From Termitomyces sp. T153 (Eukaryota; Basidiomycota; Agaricomycetes; Agaricales; Lyophyllaceae), in the NCBI GenBank assembly GCA_018296165.2, contig JACKQL020000080.1:62001-126000 (forward strand): a stretch of 64,000 nt of DNA. Reading direction: 5' to 3'. Made by a program: the position numbers and the translations under genes. The notes beneath the pieces were generated by a model. That model did no database searches, was not told where the DNA came from, and saw nothing but the letters and a program-made list of their open reading frames with translations. Numbering within the stretch: position 1 is the first letter of the stretch; each line of letters starts with the position of its first letter. Shown here piece after piece: positions 50,147-60,839 of the stretch.

Positions 50147-51981
50147 TCACTTCTTGAGGTTCGCAAAAGAGATCTTATTCGTCTCTTCATTGGTGCTCAT
50201 ATACACATTTTTCAAAAACACATCACCGACCTGTGATTCCCAAACCATTCATCATTAAAAAACGAATGGAACGGGGAAAAAGAGAGAGAGCACTGACCAA
50301 CCACTCATTGGGTCCTCCGGGCATCCCCGCTGAGATACCTGACAGACAGTCACCATCCGGATGCGCGTCGTCAATGGGCATGAAAAGTAAATCGCGCGAA
50401 TCGATCGGGAATGTGCGTCCACCGATCTTCAGCGCCATTGTGGGGGGTTTGGAACCCTTGGGAGTGACACAAGGCAAAGTCCAGTAGTTCGTGTCATTGT
50501 GGTAAACCGCGCTGGGGATATTTGCGTGGAGTGCGTTGACATCGGCCGGTGGGCCGATGAGGAGAGTCTGTGGTGTGGCAGCATAGTAAGTATTGAACCA
50601 AAGAAAGAAAAAGGTCAGACGAAAACGCAAAGAATGACATACCGTTCCGGTATCGAAAATCGCTGTCCGATTCGTCCATCCCAATTTCTTCCCATTGACA
50701 ATGACATCTTGCAACGATGCTTCCCAAAACCCAAGTGGACTGACATTTGTCACGCTCACGAGCGTCTTGGGGTCGTATTTTGCGGGATTCAGCGCGCCGA
50801 ATGTGAGTTCGCCGTAGTTATTGCTTTTACCGTCCGCAAGGCGCGGGATGTGGTATGAAATGATAGGATGCTTTATATCTCCTGTGCTCACGAGAGCGTC
50901 GAGGAGCGTGGGGACTTTTTGGCGCGAGATCATTCTCTTAGCGAGGCCGAGGAGACCGTCGAAGGGGATATAGTCACTGTGTGAAGGAGTTGGAGGTCAG
51001 TCTAGACGAGAAAAGGGCAGACGTACGGAATGAATTCGTCGCTTTCGTGGTGCGCGACCCCGAAGGTGTGGTTGGTGAGCTTGAGCCCCGCGATGGAGAT
51101 GGTGTCGGTGACGATCGTGCCTGAGACGCTGCCGGTGCCGTACTCAATCTGCCAGGACGTCTGTGTGTCATGGAAGGTAGAGCTTGAGTTGGGGCCGAGT
51201 AAGAGATGGGGCCCCTGATGAAACTGAATATCAGATGAAGTGGTTTGAGTGAGAATGACAGGGCGTACGCAATTTTCCTGTTCTGCATCGAGGTTGCTGG
51301 GCTGGCAATCCTCAGCACCAATCCAGAGATCGGCTGAGCCAGAGTCCATCAGGAGGCGAAAGTCGCGCTTGGGCGTGCCTATTTGCACTTGGCTCAAATC
51401 TGGAATGGTAGTCAGATGGGAGTCAATGTACGACTACATGACATACAGCCAATGTCTTGAGCCCTATGCGTTTAGGTTGTTAGACAAAAGATGATTGTTA
51501 GATGGAACAAGACGCACTGAATATCGAGCCCGAGGGTGTTCTTGAATGTCGGCTTCTTTGCGGGTGTGACACCATCCGAGTGAGTAGCTTCTCCGGCTTC
51601 AGTATCCTTACCGTTAACGGCAAAGTTCTGGGACGCGTTGCTACCAGACTGGTTGGCATTCTGCGCAGCAAGGCGAGAAAGATAATCAAGGCTAGGTAGG
51701 TAGTAACGTTCGTGGAGATGAGGCGGGAGAGCAGCAGCACGACGAGCGAGGTTATGAAGAAGCTGGTCGTCGGTGGTAGGACTAGTCGAGCGGGTGAAAT
51801 GGTCGAGGCGTCGTAGAGCGCGGTTGAGGTGTTGCTGATGGACGACAGTGGAGGGCAGAAGGGAGGAACCGCGTTTGGGGACAGGTTGCAGGGGGACAGA
51901 GACCAAAGAAGTGGAGACGGGGTGGGCGTGTGCGGCGAGAACGAGGGCGCTCACAGCGAGCAGGGCCTGCAGAAGGCGCAT
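50147..51981 (-). CDS. Secreted aspartic protease (pepsin family A1)
   Basis: Minus-strand gene, roughly 530 residues. Signal peptide MRLLQALLAVSALVLAAHAH, then a long pro-region with SSLLPSTVVHQQHLNRALRR. The mature enzyme begins near ANDIGYMSQVQIGTPKRDFR. First catalytic aspartate in LLMDSGSADLWIG, where Ser replaces the usual Thr of DTG. Flap tyrosine in WQIEYGTGSVSGTIVTDT. Second catalytic aspartate in TAIFDTGTTLLIGPP, joined across an intron. The end is WLVGDVFLKNVYMSTNEETN then KISFANLKK. Several Asn-x-Ser/Thr sites suggest glycosylation. Such enzymes are secreted acid proteases. The cysteine pairs (EDCQPSNLDAEQENC and one in the C-lobe) fit the family disulfides. Confidence 0.92.
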
Positions 51982-52985
51982 TATGGGCGAAAGTCAAATC
52001 AGTTACGGCTGCCATGGGTTTATGTACAGTTAATTCACGTAATTATTAAGGCCTAAGGCCATGCACACCCGATTTGGTCAACGCCTCGCCTTTTCGGTCC
52101 AGTCTGGTCCACCGTCCAGTGCGCCATATACCCACCGCGTGGTAAGCAGACCATCCCTTGCACAGGAGATGCAATCTCTGCCAACCTTCTATCTCGGACT
52201 CTTTCTGTGGCGCGCTTCCAACGGTTCCGCGGATGTTCAAGGACGTTCAAAAGAGACGCATACTAGATAGGACGCATACTAGATATAGATATTTGGGCTC
52301 GGACGGATCGGGCATATACGAAAGAACTTCGCCACATGTCTACAGAACTTTTTACTGCGTGGGTCACGCTCGAAGACTTGAGATCGTGGCACCCAAACGA
52401 CAGTGGGGCGACTTCAGTCGGAATTCCAAATCTTCGCTGTTTGGCAACAACACCTTAGCAATACTTCCGACTTCCAAGTCTTATTTACTATCACCAACCG
52501 ACAGTTGCAAAATTTAGAGAAAATCGTTGATTCAAATACAGGAACCTCACCTTTCTTGAATCGGACTGGAGGGATCAGTAGACTAGCATCTTGGATAGAA
52601 ACTTATCGAGTTACCTTTGTGGTTGAAGCTCCTCGGAAGGAAGCCGGACAGACAGGTTCAAAAAACCGCGGGCTGCAAAACTTTTGTCACGATATGTCAC
52701 ATTGCCGGTTGAATCTCCGCTCCGGCTTGGGCACACGTCGGAGCAAACAAGATACATTAGAAGACTATGTATCCTGTAGCGGCGTAAAGCGCCGGTCCCC
52801 GACTTGGCCTGCAGAAATTAAGCAGACTCGGGATATAAAGATTGAGACAGTATTTTTGAAATTACACTTTCTTGGTGTTGCGTTTGCACCAGGCAAAGAT
52901 AATTTTATCCATAGACTAGGTACTCCAGACACAGGCTACTTTTTTTGTGAGTAAATTAAGTAAATCAATACGATTTTCATTCAAA
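51982..52985. other. Intergenic, upstream of the aspartic protease
   Basis: Protease promoter region followed by sequence with no recognisable gene. A 183-codon plus frame (52,403-52,954) lacks an ATG start and motifs and was not accepted. A 16-bp direct duplication sits at 52,255-52,286. Confidence 0.45.
52255..52286. repeat. 16-bp direct tandem duplication
   Basis: The word GACGCATACTAGATA occurs twice, offset by 16 bp. It may be a small replication slippage; no function is inferred. Confidence 0.7.
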
Positions 52986-53995
52986 TCAGTCTCCAATTTC
53001 AGTATCTTCTTCATGACTGTCACTTTCTCTATCTTCTGAACAAGCTGCAGCTGCACCATCACAGTCATATTTTACCCAGAGAGGCTCAGAGTGTGTGTGT
53101 GGGGGGGAGGGTCCTGAGGCCTCCGTGTGATCTGTGTCCGCAAGCAAAATGATGTCCTGTGCATTGAATGAAAATGTGGTTGCCCGAGTGGTTTCTGACT
53201 TGTATGTGGATAATGTGAATATGACGGCAACAGTGGAAAAGTCAGTTAGCTCTTTGTTTCTGTTGATGATTGGTAAGCTCTGGTATTGCTCCATCTTGAG
53301 AGGTTTCCATCCATCGTAGACAGGAACTGCAATTTAGTTTAAGTATCATTCATGCCAGCAGATGATAGTGAGTGCAGATTTATGTTGGAGCAGCAGGCAT
53401 GGACAAAGAAAATGATGATGAGTGTACAACAAAAGAACTACAAAAGGTTAAAAAGAGAATTCTAGAATGTTCTACTTAATTTGGTGATGTCATGTGACCT
53501 TGTTCTGGGTTTTTGCGAGGAGCTCAGGACGTTTAACCCCAACAAAGAACCCTTTCTCTTACTTATGTAAGAGAGTCAGGGATAACAATACAAGAAAGTA
53601 ATTAGGAATGATATACCAGATGAGTACTTCAGAGTTATAATGAGGATTTGGGGATGGTAATGTGGGGAATGATAAATAGTAATGGGCAGGTCAGGTGGTG
53701 GAAAGAAGTGAGTTGACAATATTTGTAGTGAGCAGGTTGGGGACAACATGTGAGTGTACAGTAGGGAAGGCAGGTGGCAGTGATGAGCTGAAGCTTAATT
53801 TTCACCATTCTGAAAAGCTGGCCTTTGACAAGATCCATTGAATAATCCTTTAAAACATGGACTCTTGTGGAAATGGGGGTCTTGATCAAAGTAAGCATTA
53901 ATCCTGGCCAGAACAGACTTCTTCTGGTCATCAGTTGTAAGTCCAAGAGTCTGTGCAATGTCCTGTAGGTCAGGCTTTGATTTTGAGCTCAACAT
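52986..53995 (-). pseudogene. Decayed or multicopy gene with SAP-like helix
   Basis: On the minus strand, MLSSKSKPDLQDIAQTLGLT and then KKSVLARINAYFDQDP (53,995 downward) look like a SAP-type helix-turn-helix. The frame stops at 53,795. Further down, after an unreadable gap, VPVYDGWKPLKMEQYQSLPI and VIFTLSTYKSETTRATTFSF continue as a Ser/Asp/Glu-rich tail ending HEEDTEIGD (stop at 52,986). The two parts look like ends of one protein family often seen in many copies near mobile DNA in mushrooms (my recollection, not tested). CpG is nearly absent across the upstream half. I call it a probable relic; an intact spliced gene cannot be excluded. Confidence 0.4.
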
Positions 53996-54698
53996 ACCAG
54001 TAAAGGGCTCATTCAGATCTCTAGAAGGTGCTGTTTAGACATGCACCACAGTAATATAGACCATATCTGAGTTTTGAAAAATAGATTCAACAAACTGTGT
54101 TGCAATGCATCTGGTGGGCTTGAAATTCTGATCAAAGTGAAACCATTGATTGTCATGCAAAACATGAGTTTGACCTCTACAATCCTTCCAGCTGCATGGG
54201 ACACCTAGAAATTGAGCATATACCTTCTTTATAATATATCCTACCTGTGTATAACAACTGGAGCAAAATTAACAACTGGAGATTAAACCTGAGAACAGTC
54301 TTTCAGAGAAATATCATTTTGTTCTGAAAGATCAAGTAATCACAATACAATGACATGCTCAATCCATGCCAAATTCAGGATCCAAAGAGTACTAGTATTA
54401 CTCTATCTAAATCTGAGAGGATTGAGGATACAGATATCCTGATCTCTTAAAAAATTACATTTTGCAACTCTCATTCATTTTGCAACCCTGTTTACATGAT
54501 AGTAGTACTACTATTAGTACATGATAATTCACATGTATGCTGAGCATTATACATCCTTTGAAGCTTGAGCGTGAAGGTTGAAACTCAAAGTCACAGTAAA
54601 TGAATGAATGAGTGGCTCTGTTGATACTACTGGTGATATGGTGTATACCCATTCACACATTAATTTTGCAAATAATACCATATTATTAAACTCACTAC

Positions 54699-55735
54699 TG
54701 TCAGGTTCCACTGACGATGGGGGCTCAGCTACACTGGCAAATCCTTACTAGGCAGATGCAATGTCCTGTGCTTATAACCTAGCATCCCAGGGCTGGTGCA
54801 GAGTGAAGGGACTTGCAAAGGGAAGCAAGGGGGAGTGGTCCAAGCAAGTCTGGAGCAGTCTGGAGAAGTCTAAGACCAAGTATATTAGATGTCAAACCTG
54901 GGCAGGCATCAGGAACAAGTTTGTGGGTGTGCAGATAGACTGTGGAGTAAGTGGAGGCTTTGCAAATGATGGGAGTGGGGCTGGAGTTTGATGGGGGATC
55001 ACCAAGACTTGATGGATTCTGGAGCCAAGCAGGGAGCAAGGTCTGGAGTTGTTATAAGAATGTTTGGGGGTCATAGCATGTGTGCAGGGTTCGTACTGTT
55101 GTTAGAGATAAAAGGAACTTGGAGAAACAAAGGAAATCTGTACAGTTGAGATGAGACAGAGATGAGGCAAGATGAGACAGAGAACAGAGATAGATTCAAG
55201 ACTAAAAATAGGGACAGAGGCAAAATGAAACACAAGACACAAGAAACCAGTAAATGCAATATCAAGACTAAAGTACCAGGAGTTACTCTACAACTTATAT
55301 ACTGACTACTGGGTGGCTCCAGAGGACAGAGGGTATGGCAGCAGGGCTTGACAGAGCTGTGTGGAGTTGACAGGTTTTGAGTGCAATTGTGGGGTGGGCC
55401 ACAGTGACATTCTGATGGGATCAGCTGGAAAATGGGCCGTTCCAGGGTTGTTGGGGCACTCCAGAACAGGTCGGGGGAATTAGAGTGGGGGGTTGGGGGT
55501 GTGTGACATGGTTGGGAATGGTGGGGGAAGTCTTGGGAGCTCAGGGAAAGTCAGGGGATGCATCAACAGCTGCAGAGAAGGCATCGGAGTTGATCAGGGA
55601 GCTGTCGGGGTTTGCCAAAGAAGTGTTGGAGTTATCTGGAGTGGGTGCAGAGGGTGGATGAGGGTTGGAGGAGTTTGGTGGGGCATTGGGAAGGACTGGA
55701 AACAATGTTGGGGGTCTAGGGAGTGGGTTGTGACA
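54699..55735 (-). repeat. 3' LTR of the old chromovirus copy
   Basis: Starts TGTCAGG and ends TTGTGACA in plus orientation, so it has 5-bp inverted ends TGTCA/TGACA. It shares its internal order with the younger LTR at 58,320 (for example TCCTTACTAGGC near the start, and AAGTACCAGGAG against AGAGTACGAAGAG), but most CG dinucleotides are now CA or TG. Length 1,037 bp against 1,196 bp in the young copy. Confidence 0.85.
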
Positions 55736-55751
55736 TCACCCCCTCTTCAGC
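55736..55751 (-). other. Polypurine tract of the old copy
   Basis: On the minus strand GCTGAAGAGGGGGTGA abuts the LTR that begins TGTCACAACC. This purine run next to the LTR sets the element's orientation as minus. Confidence 0.75.
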
Positions 55752-56830
55752 GTCGAGACCCTTGAGACGTGGGGCACAGTTTGAGGATTGGCAGGGCATG
55801 GCAATCAAAGTTGAGCAATATTGATCAGACCACAGTAGCAGTAGCGGCATGGGGAACAAAGTTGAAGTATGGCTGCCACTCATCAGAGAGTTCCTCCCAA
55901 GTCATTAAAAAGGGTCAGATGTACCCTGGAGTTCCCAAACTTTTCCAATATCATCTTCTACATACTCTCCAGCAGCATCCCCATCCCTCTTGGCACATTC
56001 CTTGACTTCTTCTTTCAAGGACTCTGAGGGTTGGCGGGACCATAGGTGGGTCCAGGCAATGTACCATAGTCATAAGTGTCATCTTTAACTCATCATGGTT
56101 GGAGTGCTGATTAAGTCCCAGCAGAGTTGTCAGCAGTGGTGGCAGGCTCCTTGGAGCTTTTTTCGGGGGAGGCCCCAGCGCAGTTGGTGGTGGGAGTGGT
56201 CTCTGCCTCATGTTATCAGCCTGGCCTTGGCCCTGGGGTAGTCCACCCTGTTCCTATGGGGTCAAGAGTTGTGCAGGCAGACATGACACTGGAGCACTTT
56301 GCAGAGGCCATGGGGCAGGCAAGGGGTCCCCCAATGTTAGAGTGGTGCCAGGCAGTGGCCCCAGTGCATTATTGGCATGTCCCTTCCTTACCAAGCTAAC
56401 CCACGTCTCCTAGTGCACATCCTGTACCTGGCAGAGTGAACAGTGCGAGTTTGAGGAGCCTGTGCTGGGAGTGTAGTGGGACACGTCAGTGTGTCTCCCA
56501 TGTCACTCATAACATGAGAAGTGTTCTGTCACTTTAAGTTGGTGTGCTGCTTGCATCATGGCAGAGCAGGGGTGGGACCGCAAGTGGGTTATGGCACAGT
56601 TGGAGGAGGGCCAGAGGGGTAGGGTGTTGGGGTGGGGTTCCGGGATGGAGGGGAGAGTTAGTGTGGGGTGGCCCCTGGTGAAAGTTGGGCCTCCATGGGG
56701 TGGGCAGAGGGAGGGGGTCCCTGCAGCACACAATAAGGGTAAATGGAGGGTGTCCCCCTCACCAGAGGTGGGGCCTAGCAAGCAGGCATGGGGGGAGCAG
56801 GCAATGGTGGGCTCCCTAGGCCTTGTAGTG

Positions 56831-57560
56831 TATTCTCTAATCTCTGGGGCCTTGGTTGAGCAGTCCATGGGAGGGTTGTGGTTGGCCACTGAGGCTTTTC
56901 TGTGGTGTTGGGTAGAGGAGCTGGAACGGTCATTGGCCACACATGGGGAGGAAGCTTGGAGGATAGGGGGGGAGGAGAGGGATGGGCTTTGGAAGGAGTT
57001 GGATAGGGCTTGGAGGGAATGGGACCTAGCATGGAGGGACAAAGACATTGCTATGGGGACTGCCATGGAGCGATTGTCACAGCTTCAGGAGCTGCAAGCA
57101 TGTATGGGACCATTGGCAGCATGGGCAGAGATGGTGGAGCAGCAGTCAGAGGGGTCAGAAGTGTGGAGAACTCAGCGGGGGCCTAGCGTTGGAGAAGCCT
57201 GAGTGGCAGCAGAGAGGGCACAGTGGCAACAGTGGCAGAAGGAGTGGCTTGCCAATGAGGCAGCCTCAGGGCAGTGAAGAGTGCTCTGTAAGTGGTCTCT
57301 TCATTTTCTGTTTCCTACAAACTAATTCTGGTTCTGCAGACTGGGCCAGGGAGCACCACATCCTCCTTGACAAAGTGTTAGCGGCGTTGGGGTCCATCTA
57401 TGATGGGCTGGCAAGAATGCCTGGGGACCTCCTGCCAGAGTTGGGGCAGGGGGTTATGCAGATGGGGCATCTGCTGGCAGGGCATTGGTGGAGAGCAATG
57501 GCTGGGAGGTGGCAACAGATGTGGAGGAACTGCTTCATGGACAACTCAAGGTTCTGGTGA
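56831..57560 (+). pseudogene. Old copy of the antisense coiled-coil ORF
   Basis: Plus-strand frames WCWVEELERSLATHGEEAWR, LWKELDRAWREWDLAWRDKD and AMERLSQLQELQA form a charged helix. LANEAASGQ, a stop and RVLC follow, then a GT-AG intron (57,287-57,339) into DWAREHHILLDKVLAALGSI and ending MWRNCFMDNSRFW. It is homologous, exon by exon, to the frame at 60,159-60,608 in the younger element. It has at least one in-frame stop and is CpG-depleted. Confidence 0.7.
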
Positions 57561-57942
57561 TGGTAGTGGTGCAGCTGGAAGTGGTCATGGTGGGAAGGGT
57601 AGTGGAGATAGAGTTGGAGGAGGAGGGAGAGTAGGGGCTTTCTGGATTTTGGCTTCTTGTTGCTCCATGCTGTCCTAGTTCTATATTTTGTATTTGTAGC
57701 CTTGTCGATATCAGACTCCTTGCATTTCTGCTGAGCATGAGAAGTTTTCAGAATGAGTGAGGGGCAGAGTAAGTGAAAACACATAGGGGGGTACTTGTGG
57801 GAGTTGAATTCCTGATACATCCAGAGGCAGGGGTTATGCCCACTAATGCCATCTATACTTGCTAGTCCCAGGGGTCCCGGGGCTTGGTGGGGTGTTGTCA
57901 ATAGAAGTTCCAGAGTTTGTTGGGGGCTCTGTCAAGGTTTAT

Positions 57943-58319
57943 TTAGGGTTCCCACGTGTTGTCCTCAGGTCCATAGCTCTTCCAGTGGACCAAGTACTGG
58001 GGTCAGCCATGGACCATGCAAGAGTTGAGAATTTGCTCAACCTTGTAGTGGTACTTGTCTTTAACTTTAATGGGGGGCAGTCGGCTAGGGTGTTGGCCAG
58101 AAAAGGGGTCCAGAGCATGTTTTTCAAGGAGTTGGACATGGAACACAGAGTGGAGGCCTTTCAAGCCCAGAGGTAGGTCAAGTTTGTAGGCATGTGTGGA
58201 GACCTTCTAGAGGACTTTGAAAGGGCTAAGGTGTTTGTGATCAAGTTTGATGGAGGGCTTCTGGGTCTTGAGGTTGCATTGATTGAGCCAAACCAAGGTG
58301 CCAGGGGGACAGTCAGGGG
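57943..58319 (-). pseudogene. Integrase C-terminus and chromodomain of a Ty3/Gypsy chromovirus
   Basis: Minus-strand translation gives GTLVWLNQCNLKTQKPSIKL and DHKHLSPFKVL, a stop, then STHAYKLDLPLGLKGLHSVF and HVQLLEKHALDPFSGQ, the GPY/F-type integrase end. Next come KVEQILNSCMVHG, a stop, and PQYLVHWKSYGPEDNTWEP followed by a stop. The last block is a chromodomain with its aromatic WK-SYG and TWEP signature. Chromoviruses use this domain to target chromatin. Two or more stops make the copy non-functional. Confidence 0.9.
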
Positions 58320-59515
58320 TGTCAGGTTCCGCTGACCTCGGGGGCTCAGCTGCACTGGGCGAGTCCTTACTAGGCGGGCGTGATCCCCTTGCACTGGTAA
58401 CCGAACACTCGAAGACGTTCTGGGCACTGATGGCTTGTGCGGATAGTTGGTGGGATGTGATCCGGACAGATCCGGGGAGGTCCGGAGAAGTCGGATTGCG
58501 AGGAAACGAGACGGTCTTGGCGGGGTTCAGGCAGAAGACCATATGGGAGATTTGCGGAAGTGAAGGAGTAGGCGGCTGTGTGATCAATGGGAACGGAGCC
58601 AGGGTTTGATGGGAGATCATTTGGAGTTGATGGAGTCCGGGACCGAGCGAAGAGCGAGGTTCGGACCTGGTGAAGGAGTGTCAGGGTTCGTAATTGTAAT
58701 CGCGGAGTTCGTGAGGTCGTTTAGGTTGATGAAGACTTGGGCACAATGGCCGGACGGAGTCACTGAGACAGCGTCAGACGAAATGGAATGGAGTCGATAT
58801 GGAACAAGAGTAGATTCGAGTGGAGATACGAAACAATAATGAGAACGATAACAAAATGGAGACGAGACAAGACCGGGAGACTGAGATAAGACTGGGAGAC
58901 TGAGATAAGACCGGGAGACTGAAAGTAAGGAGAACAAGACATGAAACACAAAACACGAAACATGAAACACGAGAAGGAAACAATCAGACCATAGGTAACG
59001 TTAAGCAATATCAAGACTAGAGTACGAAGAGCTACTCGATGGCTTATATACTGACTACTGGAGAACTTTGGGGTACGTCGGCTGCGGCGGCGGGGCTTGG
59101 CGGAGCTCGATGGAGTGGGCGGGTGTCGGTTGCAATCGAGGATCGGGCCACACTGATACATTGATGGGATCATTGGGGAATGCGGGTCGCCCCGAGGTTG
59201 TCATGATACTCCGGAATAGGTCAGAGGAACCAGGGTGTTGAGTTGATGATGGGTGGCAAAGATCGGGAACAGCGGGGGTGGTTCTCAGGGTTTGGGAGAT
59301 CCAGGGTAAGTGTCAGTGGCTGCGGGGAAGGCACCGAAGTTGGCCAGGGGGCCGTCAGAGTTAGCCGGGGAGGCGTCGGAGTTAGCCGGGGTTGCGTCAG
59401 GGCTAACCAAAATAGGCGCAGGGCATGGGCGGCAGTTCGGCGAAGCGTTGGGGGTTATTGGGGAATTGGGGGGTTGTTGGACGATGTGCGGGGTTCCAGG
59501 GGACGGGTCATGACA
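58320..59515 (-). repeat. 3' LTR of the younger element
   Basis: 1,196 bp, plus-strand ends TGTCAGGTTCC and GGTCATGACA, giving 5-bp inverted termini. It includes a 19-bp tandem repeat at 58,871-58,927 and a degenerate GTCAGAGTTAGCCGG repeat near 59,350-59,405. Confidence 0.9.
58871..58927. repeat. 19-bp tandem repeat inside the LTR, three units
   Basis: Units beginning GACCGGGAGACTGA or GACTGGGAGACTGA repeat three times in direct order. Position in the LTR would suit an enhancer-like array, but no function is shown. Confidence 0.8.
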
Positions 59516-59531
59516 TCACCCCCCCTTCAGC
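59516..59531 (-). other. Polypurine tract of the younger element
   Basis: On the minus strand GCTGAAGGGGGGGTGA directly precedes the LTR start TGTCATGACC. This is the expected plus-strand primer site and fixes the element's orientation. Confidence 0.85.
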
Positions 59532-60158
59532 GTTGAGACCCTTTGAGATGCGGGGAGCCAGACGGGGGTCGGCGGGGCATGGGAGTCGAAGCCAAGCAAT
59601 ATTGATCAATCCGCAGCGAGTGATAGCAGCGTGGGAGATGAAGTTGAAGCATGGCCGCCGCTTTGTCAGGGTTCTCCTCAATCAATTAAAAGCTTTGGAC
59701 GTACCCCGGAATTTCCCAAATTTTGTCATGTCTTCCCCCAGCGTTCCAGTAGTCTCTCCCGCTGATTTGGACAAGGTGGTGGTGTACGACAGTGGGGGGG
59801 AGGAGTTTGAATGTTAGTGCCATGCTAGTGTCAGGGACTGGAGTCGTAAGTGGTGTCAACTTGTCTGTTTGGGATGATTGATGGGGCTTTGTAGAGTCGT
59901 CCGTGGTGGTGGTGGTGGATTTTCCGGAGGTTCTGAAGCGGACCAAGTTTCGTCCCGCGTTGCCAAAGGGAAAGGGGGCATCCTCGGTGGTGATTCGGGG
60001 GAAGCGTTGAGCCTCCCCGCCCTCAGGAGTGGGACCCAGCAAGAGGCCGCGTGGGCGCAAGTCATTGGCGGGGCCTCCGGAGTCTTTCCTTTTTTCTCCT
60101 ACCCCAGGCGTTCCCTTGGAACGGTCGTCGAGTCCCCCCGCGCCTATTCCTTTGATCA

Positions 60159-60608
60159 TGGAGGTCTTTCTTTGCAAGCAGGTGGAGGCTTTGACGACGT
60201 CATTGGTGGTATGGGAGGGTGAGCTCCGACAGGCAAGGGAGGACTGTGACGTGGTGTGGATGGAGGGAGAGGAACACTTTGGTGCACGTGGCAACGGAGC
60301 GAGCGTTAGAGGTGCGGGGCTTGCAGGAGCGTCTGACGCAGATGGAGGGGCAGCCCGCGGGGGAGGCAGAGGGGCGGGGACGAGTTCTGGAGGGGGATGC
60401 GCTGTGGGTGGAGCTGGAGGCAGCGAGGCAGAGGGAGGATTGGTTGGCCAACGAGGCTGCTTCAGGGCGCACGGGAATCCTTTGTGAGTTGTCTCCCATT
60501 CCTCCGTTTGTTACTGACGGTTCATTTTCTGGGTTTAGGCTGGGTGCGGGAGCATTGGGTCCTCTTGGACGGTGCCTCTGCGGCGTTTGCGTCAATTCAG
60601 GACATTTG
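60159..60608 (+). CDS. Antisense coiled-coil ORF inside the retrotransposon
   Basis: On the strand opposite to the element's own genes, MEVFLCKQVEALTTSLVVWE and GELRQAREDCDVVWMEGEE begin a charged helix. After an apparent one-base frame change near 60,275 it continues LVHVATERALEVRGLQERLT, DALWVELEAARQREDWLANE and AASGRTGIL. A GT-AG intron (about 60,484-60,539) then leads to CWVREHWVLLDGASAAFASI, QDI and a stop. The old copy at 56,831-57,560 has the same exons and intron. The conserved WLANEAASG block is recalled from other fungal retroelement-linked hypothetical proteins. No domain of known function is recognised. This copy is frame-broken, so it may be inactive. Confidence 0.6.
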
Positions 60609-60839
60609 ACGCAGGGGTCCGCAGTTCAGCCTCCAGAGTTGCAGCAGGGGATGGCACGATTGGAGAGGTTGTTGGTGGGGCATCAGCGACGCAATGTGGT
60701 GGCCCCGGGGTTGTGGTGGAAGGTGGCGGCTGACGCGGGGGAGGCGTTGCCGGGGTTGGCGGAGGTCTTAGCAGTGGTGCGGGCCCAGATGGAAGTCGAC
60801 CTGGGGGTTGGGTTGTCGGGGGGTCCGGGGAGGGAGTGA

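Larger units (their letters stand above)
54699..58319 (-). mobile_element. Old, 5'-truncated Ty3/Gypsy chromovirus copy
   Basis: Read on the minus strand this is the 3' half of an LTR retrotransposon: integrase C-terminus and chromodomain (58,319-57,943), a tail carrying an opposite-strand frame, a polypurine tract at 55,751-55,736, and the 3' LTR (55,735-54,699). Its 5' half is missing because a younger copy of the same family begins at 58,320 inside the integrase. CpG is strongly depleted throughout and stop codons break the coding frame, so it is dead. The flank left of the LTR is ACTAC. Confidence 0.85.

Noticed and set aside
52403..52954. 183-codon plus-strand open frame upstream of the protease
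   Set aside because: Begins with GTG, has no early ATG, no motif and no splice partner; composition looks random.
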